Assembly (NCBI GenBank): GCA_030141605.1
Contig: JAQGDQ010000047.1
Coordinates: 62,001 to 126,000 of the forward strand
DNA: 64,000 nucleotides
Origin: Tubiluchus corallicola
Taxonomy: Eukaryota; Priapulida; Priapulimorpha; Priapulimorphida; Tubiluchidae
Direction of reading: 5' to 3'
In this document: in pieces, positions 11,701-24,412 of the stretch
How positions within the stretch are numbered: the stretch's first letter is position 1
Layout: every line of letters begins with the position of its first letter
Notes under the pieces: model-generated
Databases searched by the model: none
What the model was told of the DNA's origin: nothing
Seen by the model: only the letters and a program-made list of their open reading frames with translations
Position numbers and translations under genes: made by a program

Positions 11701-14700
11701 CTACGTTGCTTATAATTACAATATACAATTTATGCTTTAATAAAAACATGCTTCATTATGATGTTCACTTCTGAGATGTAGCAAAAAAATTAATTCGAGA
11801 TTCGCAAAAAAGAGAAATTCGAGGATAAATTTTCAAACTGGAATTTTATCACCACAATAAATGTTGCAGTCACATGCACGCAACTATTTACTAATTTTGC
11901 TAAATAGTGGTGATAAAATAGACTGCTATAAGAGCTGTTACTACATACATCATACAATCATACATCATACATCTAGCAGTATTAATTTGGTGCGCTGAGA
12001 ATGTCATGTGACATCACAAGGCATTACTAAATTTTAAACCAAAGTACCATTTCTTAACAGCACCTTACAGGAAAGCCGGACGATTGTGTACACATTAGTT
12101 CAAAATAAAGTATGTTCTAAAATACTGAAACCTGCAATACTATTTGAAATCAAAGCTTGCATTAAAAAATTAAATAATAATTACCTCGGATAGCAAAATT
12201 TTGTTAAATTTTCAAAGGTACGCGCGGCTCAGTGAATCCACTAAGACTGGTAATGGTGCATTTTTGTCACTTATGTGTGGCCAACAAATAAGCGAGGTAC
12301 CGTGATAAGCACGATCATGAACTGCAGTGTTCATCTGTGACGTCCATGTGCCGTACAGCTCATTTTCGTGACATCACATCAGTGTCTTATAGCAATCTTC
12401 GCTTACACAAACGTGTTTGATGCGCAGGGAATATACTTACCATTGCACAAACTGTGATTAGATTGTGACGTAAGTGATGGCAATGTTCGGTCGTCAATAA
12501 TTAATTTTTCAAGGTAATTATTCAAATATTAGAAACAATTGCTAAATTTTATATGGATATCTCGGACAGTAAATTAAAATGAGATTGAATCTAAGCAATC
12601 GTCTGGTTTTCTTTTAATATAATATAACAGTATCCAAATGATTCATTACACAGCGACCAATGCTTGAAACGAACAATCGTGTTCATGACCGAAGCTCTAT
12701 ATTACATGCAGCGACCATCATAAAAATAAAATGTTTAGTATCACACATGAAAAACACAACAATAAATGTTATGCTTCAGTTAAACAAGCAAAACTTATGT
12801 CACTGTGCATGACAGCAACAATTAATTTACATTCATATGCAACTCCGGTATCATCACACCTAAACCAGCTTTATTGTGTCAAGCTCTTAGTTTAACTAAA
12901 AAAACTTTACTTACTCTGTCTGTTTTTCATGGATGTCAGCTCTTCTTCAAAAGCTTGTCCAGTACTACGTGCAAAAGCTTCAGCAGTTGCACAGTAACCA
13001 TGGTGTACTAGGTACGTGGAAACTATCCTGAAATCAAAGCAACCAGTAAACCGTTCTGTTAAATATCCATACTAATTACAAACACAACTTAACATGGGCT
13101 TGCAGTTTAGCTAAAAACCAGTTGCTAAAATTTAAACATCATTGGCTTTTTCTAGTTCCAATGTAGTCAGTAAAATTTTGTCAGCCAAGAAAATGTACAT
13201 TATTTAGGGATACGACATGTCGTTATTGAAAAGTAACAAGAAATAACGGAGCTGCTGTGAAGAGACAATAATCTAAATATAATCTAAATGTTTAATATCT
13301 AAATACTTACCTGTGTAAAGCAGTTTGCCACTCTCCTTTTTTGTCACACACGGGAAACCTCTCTATGTTTTGTCGAATACGAGACTGAATTTCCTGTAAT
13401 CAGAGAAAATAATAATAAAATCTTAATATTAACTTGCAGAATCACTGCAGGAAGCACAAAGATTAAACTAAAAAATAAAAAAATCATCTAATCACTTTAT
13501 GGTCGTAAAATATACATGCTCACTGCCAACAAAGTTTTGTCACCTTAAAGGACATGCTAGAAAATAATAAAATAACATTGCACACAAAAAGCTATAACAA
13601 AGTTGAATAGGATGTGTAAATAAGAAATTTTGTGTTGTAGCTTTTTACAACTCAGAAAGAAAACAGTATAATTCCTTCATTCATATGAACTTTTAAACAC
13701 ATTCCAAGCTCATTTTTCTGAGGTCATTTCTCTTTCTCACATTGTGTTAAAGCCTATTTAGTACAGTATGCAGAATACATCATTACGATGTAAAATTGAC
13801 TTCCAAAAACTCACTTTTTATAACCCTATAATACAAATTAAACTTTGCAGATAAATAACAACATGAAATGAATATTAACAAGTCAAACAATATTACAATC
13901 TATTACTAAAAATTAACATTAGACTTATTCAACTACACTTAACAACTTAACAATCTTTACACTAAAGAATAACAGATGAATTATATGTCGATATTTTTAC
14001 AGCTAAAATTACATCGAATTACAAATCTTTATCACCACAAAAACATTAAACAATCCAAAAATATCAGTGTATGCTAACACAAGTATAAGTTGGAAAATTC
14101 TTAGAGGAAAAGCCAATAAATTTATCCGACAAAATCACATTCTTACTTTCATTTCATTCTCAATATCATAAACAAATGGGCTCTGTCCAAAGTTAGTGTC
14201 CACAACTTCACCTGGTGTTTGGAGACCAACAGTTGGATATAAATTGGGCTAAAAACAAATAAAAAGCTCATTGCACATCTGCATTGAAAGCATCAATAAG
14301 AAAATTTTGCTTAAAAAGCTAGGCACCTCACAATCTCCGGCACAGTATATTTATCACTAATAACATGCAATCAGAGCACTCAAAAATGTGAATTACAGAT
14401 CCTTAATTTTTTTTTATTATTATAACATTTATACTAAAGGTTAACTTTTTAGATTTGAGTCACGAACATTCATTGTTCAAATCTTAGATTGCAATTTCAT
14501 TCTTTTGATTTAATTTAATGTCAGAAATGAAGCTTGGGACAGATGCATCACTTCAGTCAATAGTAATACTTACTGGAAGATCTGTGAAAGCAACACCTGC
14601 AAAGAAAAAAGTTGCAAAATTACTTTTAAATTTAATTTATTTAGAACAATTGCTTTACACTAACTGCAACCATGATGGTAATGCATAGTATCATTGATAT

Positions 14701-17700
14701 TCTGCATAACCTGCAATACATACATCATGTGCAAAATGTACAAATTTTACATTTATATTTATAATGATAAAATATCTGTTGTTTTGGTATTTAAGGAAAA
14801 CAACCGAGAAACAAATTAATAAGAAATAATCTCACAATTCGTATAAAATGTTTTGTTTAAGCATAGCCCAGAGCATTTGTAACAATAATAGGAAATAGTA
14901 CCTCACATGCACATCTCAACCAAATGCCATTAAGTCATGGACTACGCCTGTGAAATACCATAACCATTTAAATTTGATCCTTTTTGGAGGACCAAATTAG
15001 CTGATGCAGAAAATGTTGATATATATATATATATATATATAATCTTTATTTATTTAAAGTGGATTGACAAAACGGTTATGGTTTTGAGTCTCTCGACAAA
15101 GAATCCACGAAGAACAAAGCAAACTTTAAAAAATGTAACTGCAGTACAGGTAATTGCCAACGTGCAATCTATGAGACTTACGACTCTTTGGCTTTACAAC
15201 CCGATTGCAACTTAATTAATTAATTATACAAAACCAACTATAACTCATACTTCCTTCTATTTTCTGTAAACAAAATAACTTTAAAAAACACTATCAGCTT
15301 TAATAAATTTATCGTATACATAGTGCTCGTACACATACAACATCTTGGATGTACAGGCACACCGTTTTAAAATGCATAATTTTTGTCAGAACCAATTGTG
15401 GTCATAAGTCCACTAATACCCATACTGGAAGTCAAAGTTAGAGAACAGTGAAAGAACCTACTGATTTTACCTAAATTGACACCATTCTTTGTGTAAAAAC
15501 AAGTATTGTCAATCAAATTTACTCCGCAGCCAATCACATCGCCAGTTGTGAAAGTCGGGCCATATGGCAAACCAGTACCAGATGAACAAAATGAATGCCC
15601 ATCATCACCATGGTAACCATACGAATGTTTGTCCCATCCTAAAATGAAAACATAACAATAGTTAATTTGATTATTACAGATAAAAAAATAAATTTCCACA
15701 AAGATATTTTATCTGAAAAGCAATGCTAAAGTTAACTGATCTCAAAATAAATGCAAAGGTAAGCCTACTATAATACAATATACAGTGCCATTCACAATGA
15801 AATACAAGCGAGTTGTATAAATTTAATAACAAACTCAATGTATTACAGATGCATTTATACTTCTGGCCTGATCATGCACCACCATACACACAAATAGTTT
15901 CTTTGCACAAAAACATGCCTAACAAGATATTCTAGTATGGTTTTTCAAAATGAAGAAAAGAACAAAAGTACTTAGTAGTTTCCACAATTTCTTCATAACA
16001 AGAAAATATATCAGTATGAAGTGGAAAAGAAGTTCACAAATGACAAATGGACATTAGACACAACAGTTGGTGAAAGGTAGGGTTTTTAAAGAACCTGGTA
16101 GGAGGGAACTGCCGAGGTTTAGTAATAACTTGTAAGCACCTCTTTACCATACCTGGCAACCTGTTTAGGTTTACACCCTGTGCAGATAAGCCAACTCCCA
16201 TGTAGCCATCTCTTCCCTTACTTACAATCTTCACCTCAAAATAGTAAAGACCACATGCAGCTGGAATTGGATGTGTGGCTCTAACACTTGCAGCATCCTT
16301 GTGGGTTTTACCAACACCTGCAATACAAATGGGTTTAATTTATATATAGGCTATCAGAAAATTTTTAAATGTGTGAGTTAAATGTAAAATGTAATATTAC
16401 AACAAAAATAAAACCATTGTTTGCAGTTATGCGGAAAGTCATCCGTAACAGTTCATCAGGAAGTTGGAAAAAGCCTTTAATGCAAAATAAAATATCAGCG
16501 TTTCATTCACATTTGTTTGTGTCAGAAAATTTGGTGGGTTTTACTGATTCAGCAACTTATAACAAAACAGAACAAAATTTGAGCTTAAGTGATCGACCGG
16601 AATAAATATTAGTCTATTTGATACAGGTTTTTTAACTCTTTAGTCATGACTGACTCAAACGAGTTTTTTTACTTATAATTTCATCCGAATCTAAAATTAT
16701 AGATCTTTGTGAGACCGCATCTTATAAATGAATCGAAACTTTATTCAAAAATCTTTAAAATTGAATTCGAATTCGAAAGTCACAGATTCAATTCGATTTC
16801 ACTTTTGGCAGAGAAAGCTTACTCTTACTGAATAATAATGCCCGTACATATAAACAACATATAAAATGCAAGGTAATCTGGAAGGTAAATCTACCATTAA
16901 CAAAATCTGCATTAAGTGCTGAGAGCCAAACTATATAAAAAAGGGGTAAATCAATATGCATAAGTTCTGTTACGGCTAAGATCAGTGGCGTCCCTGGGGT
17001 GTGCGGGCTGCACCGACTTACACCATCCTGGTGGTGACACCATAAATATCACAACTAAATGCATATCATGTATTTTGCTAACAGCATTACTAACAAAATA
17101 CTATGTCCTTCGTTGTTTCTATATTTCGTACACTTTTCCTTTTTACTTATACTTCACACATTTTATACATCCAATTATACAATAGAGTGACCATGTATTT
17201 GCAAAAAGCTAAAAATATCCTCTTGATGCCTTTACATCACACAACCTGAGTGATTTCTGACCTAATCGTGACCTGGGATCTTCTAAACAGTGCTGAATAC
17301 TCGGCTGGCATATTGCCACTTTAAGCATAAAAAGTTATTATATTCTTAAGTTGATGACTATGACCTCAGATAATTTGTGATATGTTATCGCTTTTTGTGC
17401 CTTTCTTTTGTTAATGCCAAAATGAACCTGCTAATTCACTATTACATAGTCTGCATCATCAAAATTTTGTCTACTATGTGTTTTTAGGATAATGACTCTT
17501 CAATGACTTTTAATCTCCAGTATACATCAACGTTCCCCTAATTCTCTTTGTTTATTTAGCAATTACAATGACATGAGCAGGGACTATTTCAGGGGGGAGG
17601 GGGGAAGTGGGGATACTTCCCCGGGGCTTCACCCTCCAGGGGAGCCTCGCACCAAAGGTAACATTTTTTTGCTTTATGCGAACATACTGCCTCCTCTCTC

Positions 17701-20700
17701 CCTCTTGCCAGTATTGACAAGTATTAAAGACTGGTCTTGAGAATAAAGCAGTTTTTCTTTCAATTGTTCTTTCCTTTAACAACTGTATAACTCCATATTT
17801 TCTCTACGAAAATGGTTCTCCGGCGTTCTAGCATTTCAAAAATTTTCGGGGCGCCAACCATGGTGGCGCCCGCCCCCCGAGGGGGCCTCACACGCCCCAC
17901 TTCCCCGGGCCTCGCTTAGGCTGAAATAGGCCTTGGATATGAATCACGTAGGTTGGCAGCAAAGGTACATATTTCCATGGATGGCCATTGGCTTCACAAA
18001 AAAATTGATATAATTTTCGCAGTGTCCATAATTAAGCCAAATTACGTTTAAATTAGATTAAAAAATAGTACGGAAGTTATTTCACTTTGGCTTGACGACA
18101 TTAACGAAAAATCAGCATTTCATAGCACTGCCAGGCTGCCAGCACAGTGCAAAAAAGTAGTCAGAATAGTTCGGCGGAATTTAATACCAGCGCTGAAAAG
18201 TAAAATTTGCAAAAACACGAGAGCACGTGCTCACTGACGTTTCTACAAACTTGAACAAAGCTTTTGTCTGGCAGTCGAACGAACGTACAAAGTTCATGAA
18301 CGGGGGATGACTCGCGCATATCGCAAATATAGCCAAGGGCGTAGAGTCATCATGTTATACACTCAAAGTGAATAAGCGCAAAAACAGCAAAGAAATAATA
18401 AACAATTTTCTGCAATCTTTTAGCTGAAATGCACACTACGAGTTGAATGAGGAGAGTGTAATGATGAATTAAAAATACTTGACAACTGTATTCGTGAAAA
18501 CAGAATTGCGGTGTTATTTTTCAGCAACTCTAACATAATGCGCAATACGGACAGCGACAAACATTCAACTCTTGTTGGACTACCTACTTTAAAACTCAAA
18601 TCAAAGCAAATGCTAACCAATTTTGCTGAGTATATAATTATGTAACTCTATCTACGCAAAGGGTTCAAAATCAATAGCTTGTCAATCAATAAAACTGTAA
18701 TGACAGTAATTAAAGTCAAATTAACAAATTAGTAGCAGTTAATTAAGAAATAGTGACACCCTGGGCTGAAACTACAGGTATACAAATACAGTACTGCGTG
18801 CAAAAAATAGTATAAGAAAAATCAATCTTAATAAGATAAAACAAGCCAGAACTTCATTGTACGCAATAGTGTGCAAAGTTTGCATAACAAATGTACGTAC
18901 ATTCTTTGCTCTCAGCAAAAGTTAACATCATTACATAAAACCATCTGGCAAATCCCTAAAGTAGACGTCCTTGGTTGTAGATGTGTTTAATAGTTAGTTA
19001 ATACAATTGATATTATAAATTTTATAAAGTAGAAAATTGGGGGAGATCACTTCAAGGTTACATGGAAGCAATAAAACCAGAAAATTATTTAAAACAAATT
19101 ACAACTGAGGGGAATTATTTTAAAACTGCATGTACTGGCTCAAATGAATTTAACACTTCTAATGTGAAAACAGGGTCCGTCAAATAATATTCTTCCTCGT
19201 GGTAAGTCAGCAATAAGAATAAACCTAGATACGGTGTTTCCATTTTGAAACAGCATTTTTGAAGTTCTTTATAATAATTTAACCTACATTTTTGCTTCCA
19301 GATAATAATAATAACAATGTTTGTTAAGGACGTAATCCAGGGATAACATCTAAAATAACCACTTATTTCCAAGGTGATCCCGTTTATTTACCCACCCAAT
19401 ACTTCGATAAATCTGTTCCTGGTCGAACCGTCAACAGTACTGCTTTTAAGTCTTTGTTATGATTCAGCCGAGAAATGAACCTGCGCTTCCCGGGTGGGAA
19501 GCAGGTGCACTACTAATAAACTATACTACTGGTAAAATCAGTTTTGTCAAAAAGACTAAGGGATAAATATTTTCCATAATATTTACTAAAAGAGAAATGT
19601 AGCAAATTGAATTAAATGGGCAAAAAAAGACCAAAAGATTTGCATCCAAACTTACTAACAAATTATATAAAACCTCGGCAAAAAATTGGCCGTTTCTGGG
19701 ATTGTATGCTCAACTATAATTTGTTGTCATATAAGCAGATAACCTTGTAGTCTTGTATTTTACTTAGTTATCCACCATAATAACACAAAATTGCTGCTGA
19801 AATTAATCCTACATTACCTACACTGCAGCTATATTATAATTCTAGGTCTAACTCATAATAAGTCTGATCTTGAATAGCAAAAACTACCTTTTGTTGATTA
19901 AAACTGTAAAGAAATAGAAATTCAAGTACTGGTCAGCAAAATAATTTTCTATTGCAACAAGCAAAAAGTTTCTTTTGACGAATGTCGTCAAAGCACATTT
20001 GAACAGTGTGTATTATGTAGACAGATGTAGTTATATTATGGCAATATTATTTTCATGACCATCATCACCAACTTTATACCCTTAATCATCACTTTCATCA
20101 GCATTATTACTCTTAGTCCTTATCAGCACAATTTGGTTACTTAGGACAGTTTTTCATCAAATTTCCAATTGTATGCCCCAATCAAATGCTAAAGCTTTTT
20201 GTTGATCAGAACTGAAAAAGAATGCAACATATAATAAATTTCTTGCAATTATTTAAAGTTTTTAGAAATTAGCCATTTGTCTTCCCTTTGCTAAAACTAA
20301 CCCATGTGTCTATGCAAGTAAAGGCCTTACTTGCAAAGGGAACCCTAAGAGATTCTTAGAAGTGCTAACTGCAGACCTGCCTGGCAAAACGACCCAATTT
20401 GACAAATGCATTTAAAAAATTAAAAGCAATGGTTTATTTATAATAACCTCAACCTCTTGAAATTACCTTGAAAAGATTATCTACTTAATTACCTGTATGT
20501 GGGTCACTAAATTCAGAACAATATGATCTGCGCCACTGGCGCCCCCAAAAAGGTGAAAGTAGCTAGACTGTGTTAAAGAAAAACATGTTTAGCAGTCGCC
20601 TTGCAAGTTTACTTTGTTATACTTTGTTATAGTAGGTTAACGACATCTTCAACAGACCAAAGCAAATGCTCGCAGTTGTGTAATATTTCTGGCAAGGTGC

Positions 20701-23700
20701 ACTGCGTCTCCGGGTCTAATACACACAACAAACACACAGTGCACAGTAGACCCTATTGAATATGTATGACTATAACTATGTACCATCATTCCTGTACAGA
20801 ATGTCGTCATACTTTGTGCATTGGCTCACTGACTGATCACAACTCAAAACAGACTATCTCAATCAATGTAGTAAAGCAATCTGAAGAGATTACATAATCC
20901 AAAAAAATGACGAAGCATTAGCAACAAAAATCTGTTGGAAAGTATTACAAGCGACCATTAAGGCTCTGCTAGGAATCTAATGTAGTGGACATACTCGTTG
21001 GAATTCTTACAGTTAAACCACAAATTATATCACTAGAAGATTTCCACATTGCAAAAAAGTGTGATGGAGATTTTCAGAATTAAGGAATGAACAGTCACAA
21101 AACAGAATTAATATATTAACTATTGGCAACCTTTTTTAAGTATACGTATATTCGCATTGTAATCGCCCATGATGTAATGATATGTGAGACGTAACTAATT
21201 GACAAAGACAGTACTAATAGTACACTAATTAAGCCTATCTGGCAGCAACTAGGCTTCTTCTCTAGCTCATTCAATTTTGCTACGGTCAGTTAAATAAAAT
21301 TGCCTTATGAGCTGACAGGAGCTATCAGCAAAGAAAAATATTTTAATAACAAGTAAAAAAATTTCAAATATAAATCTGAAGGCGGGAGGATAATCAAAGT
21401 AAAGCACAGCAGCAGTGTGCCACATGTAGCAAGAAGCCATACTACCAAAACTGGCAGAGGCAGACAGTACTGCTGTTAAACAGTTTAAGCTGTCAAGCTG
21501 TATAGCAGCATACTACTTGATTATGTAATGCTGATTATGCAATGTAGCTTTGATTTATTTGGAATAGTTACAACTATCCCTATATTAACAAATCATTGGT
21601 ACGAACATTATATTATTGCAAAGTAACAGTATATTTAAACACTGAAACACTTACAAACCCAACAATATAAAAATTAAAGTGTATATATGAACTATATATA
21701 AAGTATATAACTAATAAGTGTTAGAAAAACTGTGTGTGTGTGTGTGTGCGCGTGCGTGCGCGTGCGTATAAGTTTATATGATCAATTCTCCTACATCGCT
21801 AAACAATTCATTAATCAGACCTAAACTCAAAAGTATTTTAAAAATAAAGGTCTACAATTCATGTCCATGAACCCAAAAGTCTACAATTCATGTCCATGAA
21901 CTTAATCAAAGTCAACCCACTTAAAACGCCTTGCTCAATTCTCAGACTGGAAATCTCAGTATAATCTCTCTCAGACTCTTTTCATCCATTCCAGATTGTT
22001 TTCTTCCATTCAAAAACACTGACATTAAAGTTCCTAATATCATTTTCTTATTCTCTGAAATAGAACTAAAATTTGCACAACAGCGTAAGCACGTTTCAGG
22101 TCGTAATTAAATTCCCTGATATACCAAACTTTAGGTTTGGTTACTAGGCTACCAGGTTTAACATGTCAATCATGATTTACAAAGATTTTTTTGAAAAAAT
22201 GGCTTGTCATTACGTCAGTTCACGTGTTCTGTTACTTTTACCTTTTGCAACCAGTTGAACAGTAATTTAAACAATGAAGTTTAATTTTAATAAAATTTTC
22301 CTGAAAAGCACCAGATTTTAGAGCATTGTTATCAGTTCTTTCATCAGTGGCTACAAGCCACATTATTGTTAGTCTGGAAGTTCAGTTACCTGAACATTTT
22401 TAACCTGACGATAACTTAGCCTGCAAATGTCACCAATGAATTTGGAACACAGTATTATAAGGCAAATTATGACATAGTTACTTACAAAAAATGCAAATTA
22501 TGGCACTTTTTTATTTCATTCACCTTTTGATTGACCAAATAAAGAAATGTCTGTCAAATACTACATGCCAGAAAGACTGAAGCACAGCAAACCTACAACT
22601 CTCTATTCCACAACAATATTAAGCAACTTATAAGCATCAGTACTATTTTCTACATGGTTCAGCACTCTGCAAGCCTGTATCCAGTAAATAACACATTAAC
22701 TACTTAGTATTACTTTAATAGTTGTAGCAGGGCTGGAACATCGCTGATCACTAAAGATAATTTCTCTAAGACGAATACAAACTCATATCGCAAGAAGCAA
22801 CCAGACCAACAAAGCAAACTTAAATCCATAATGCAGTGATTGAATGTATTTGGATATAAATTATAGTACAGTTTAAAGCGTGACACGGAAAAAGCACCAA
22901 TAGATCAAAAACACTAGGCCTATGGATTTTAAAAACTAAAAGTAACTAACAACTGTTGTTAAAATTTAATCTGTGCCTCAAATCACTACAACTTCAATGT
23001 GTTAGCAAAAGGCTGTGCACAGCAATCAACACCTTTTACATCAGTTCATGCAAATTTACGAACCTGCAGCTGAATGAAAACCAACCATTTTGCCAATAGA
23101 GATTTGAGACTTGTTATTAAAACCCTGTTGGAAGTAAGAACTCTCCCAGAAAGCATTGTAGGCAATATCATAACCATATTTATCGGATAACACAAGTTGC
23201 AAAACAGTTGCAATGACACAAAATTTTCAGTACCAAGTATCAACTCTACATTATCAAACTACTAGAAGAAGTTAAGCCCTGATGTTTCTGGAATTATCAA
23301 GCCTTGCACATGTGAACTGTATACTGACAGTTCTAAATAAAACATTGCACTAAATGTGAATAACTGAAAGCAGCACACTACTATAGTGACATAGCAAAAT
23401 GCATTCCCCACTTCAAAAAGGGAGACTTGCACTTGTTATGTCTTGTTTAGACGTAGAAAGTAACATACACCTTACACAAATTTATTTCTCTTTCCTTATT
23501 GAACAAGATTTCCATATCTAAGGTAACCAAAAGTCAAAGCAAAAATCAATAACGCACATAATGTATCACAAAAACTAACTACTCTGCAGGCACATTAATG
23601 TTTTAAGAAGCTGCATTTTTACATTTTAACAAATCGCATACGATGAAAAAAAATTCGCTTCTTAAAAGGCAACATACGCATCAAAATGTCACAACCAGAT

Positions 23701-23962
23701 CTCATTGGCAGCTCACTTTTATTAAACTAAGAAGATCAAAACCCAAACCTTTGTAATGAACTCGGAGATTATTCTGGGAGAGTCCAATGAAGTTGTATTT
23801 GTCTTTTGCACTCCAAGAGCGTGGCAAAGAAGCCTCTTCTTCGTTTACTGCAGGATAAAGCTGTTTCAATCTGTCCCCTGAAATCTGTGCGCCATAAACA
23901 GTTTTTGTGTTTGAGGAACTCATACTCATATCGCTCGACACAGCGGACACCGCCATGTTCAT
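8716..23962 (-). CDS. RANBP9: RAN-binding protein 9/10 (RanBPM) homologue, 11 coding exons
   Basis: Scaffold subunit of the CTLH (GID-like) E3 ubiquitin ligase. Coding exons in transcript order: 23962-23749, 16317-16153, 15638-15471, 14596-14574, 14248-14147, 13393-13311, 13027-12915, 11648-11133, 10151-10000, 9449-9338, 8852-8716 (stop TGA 8718-8716). All introns are GT-AG and all phases agree, giving 1785 nt and 594 residues. The order is: LYPAVNEEE and [14 protein letters not shown], leading into the SPRY domain (about residues 60-210, with [16 protein letters not shown] and [18 protein letters not shown]); LisH (about 253-275, [18 protein letters not shown]); CTLH (about 286-345, [31 protein letters not shown]); a Ser/Asn-rich variable linker; and CRA (about 465-585, [34 protein letters not shown]). 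Start chosen at the first ATG; MNMAVS leaves M3 possible. Vertebrates have both RANBP9 and RANBP10; this single invertebrate copy may be the pre-duplication orthologue. No defects seen. Confidence 0.95.
14574..14596 (-). other. 23-nt micro-exon of the RANBP9/10-like gene
   Basis: A coding exon of only 23 nt (encodes the junction Gly and VAFTDLP) flanked by a 'tttctttgcag' acceptor and a 'gtaagt' donor. It restores the phase between the exon ending at 15471 and the exon starting at 14248, and its residues match the conserved SPRY segment G-I/V-A-F-T-D-L-P. Confidence 0.9.
15019..15042. repeat. (TA)n microsatellite in a RANBP9/10-like intron
   Basis: An uninterrupted TA dinucleotide run in the intron between the exon ending at 15471 and the micro-exon. 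Confidence 0.9.
16600..16810. repeat. TTCGAATTCGAA-rich MITE fragment
   Basis: Contains repeated 'aattcgaattcgaaag', 'tcaattcgatttc' and 'aatctaaaattatagatct' words, the same vocabulary as the hAT-like MITEs near 53.6 and 60.0 kb. The ends are decayed. Confidence 0.35.
16983..17060 (+). repeat. Probable DNA-transposon end (CAGTGGCGTC type)
   Basis: Begins 'cagtggcgtccctggggtg' and is locally GC-rich. The reverse complement of 'ccagacgccactg' near 30432-30444 starts with the same CAGTGGCGTC. This looks like an hAT-type terminal sequence. No matching second end was found, so the extent is uncertain. Confidence 0.3.
17575..17937. mobile_element. GC-rich MITE-like element with imperfect inverted ends
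   Basis: The left end 'gggactatttcagggggg', with 'ggggaagtgggga' just inside it, is mirrored at the right by 'cgccccacttccccgggcc' and 'ctgaaataggcc'. In reverse complement the right end reads GGCCTATTTCAG then GGGGAAGTGGGGCG. The interior is about as GC-rich as the ends and unlike the flanks. No clear target-site duplication was found. Confidence 0.5.
19461..19545 (-). pseudogene. tRNA-like sequence, probable tRNA-derived SINE head
   Basis: On the minus strand a D-arm-like 'tagtatagtttattagtag' is followed by 'gcttcccacccgggaagc', which can pair as a stem with an anticodon-loop-like TTCCCAC, and a B-box-like 'ggttcatttct' (the canonical tRNA B box is GGTTCRANNCC). It resembles a decayed glycine-type tRNA. 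The arms do not pair well enough for a functional tRNA. Confidence 0.35.
21731..21768. repeat. (GT)n/(GCGT)n microsatellite
   Basis: A GT dinucleotide run passing into gcgt/gcgc units, in intron 1 of the RANBP9/10-like gene. Confidence 0.9.
21850..21901. repeat. Short tandem duplication
   Basis: The 23-base unit beginning 'gtctacaattcatgtcc' occurs twice, separated by six bases, with no mismatches that I can see. This is a recent local duplication. Confidence 0.8.
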
Positions 23963-24120
23963 TTTGATAATTTGCTTCTTTCATGTATTGGCTCCACCTA
24001 TTGACAGATATGTAATCAAAATTTTTTACTCCTGGCACCTATCGTGATAGTCCGCAACGATTTTTCAGCACTAAAAGTAAATAAAAATTTGTTGCAATTG
24101 TGATTATGCTTACTATTATG
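23963..24120 (-). promoter_or_regulatory. Presumed 5'UTR/promoter flank of the RANBP9/10-like gene
   Basis: The region directly upstream of the ATG at 23962. It is somewhat less AT-rich than its surroundings. I see no TATA box at a convincing distance and cannot place the transcription start. Confidence 0.3.
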
Positions 24121-24241
24121 GTGACTTGAAGACTTGCCAACTCTCACGCATTTTAAATCTTCTACACGCACATCACCCACAATTAAGTTTACAAATCACC
24201 TCCTTTCCTTTGCTATAAATACCAACCACAACACAATTACA

Positions 24242-24410
24242 GAGAGACAATGGAGTTGGCGCCAAAATTGATTCTACTATCGAAAGAAGGGTGATTCTTA
24301 TACGAGCGGATTTTCACTAGGAAAATGCCGAATCAATTCGGGAAACGCGATTTTGATTCTTATATCGAGCTGATTCTTATACGTGTGATTCTTGTAACGA
24401 GAGTCCACTG
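24242..24410 (-). mobile_element. Truncated pogo/Tc1-like MITE, copy 2
   Basis: Reverse-oriented, 5'-anchored fragment of the element at 37120-37577. It ends 'cgagagtccactg' followed by TA and matches that copy's left end closely through 'gtgattcttatacgagcgg' and 'caattcgggaaacgcg' (plus-strand reading). The inner part and second terminus are missing beyond 'gagagacaatgga'. Confidence 0.85.
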
Positions 24411-24412
24411 TA

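Larger units (their letters stand above)
16318..23748 (-). other. Large first intron of the RANBP9/10-like gene
   Basis: 7.4 kb between coding exons 1 and 2. It holds several repeat remnants listed separately (16.6, 17.0, 17.6, 19.5, 21.7 kb) and otherwise AT-rich DNA without supportable coding frames. Confidence 0.85.

Noticed and set aside
12070-12615. Possible inverted repeat (ccggacgattg and caatcgtctgg) in a RANBP9/10 intron
   Set aside because: The match is only about 11 bases and the flanking sequences do not continue the symmetry.
23769-24038. 89-codon frame over the RANBP9/10 start region
   Set aside because: Out-of-frame overlap with coding exon 1, which is fixed by homology and splice phase.
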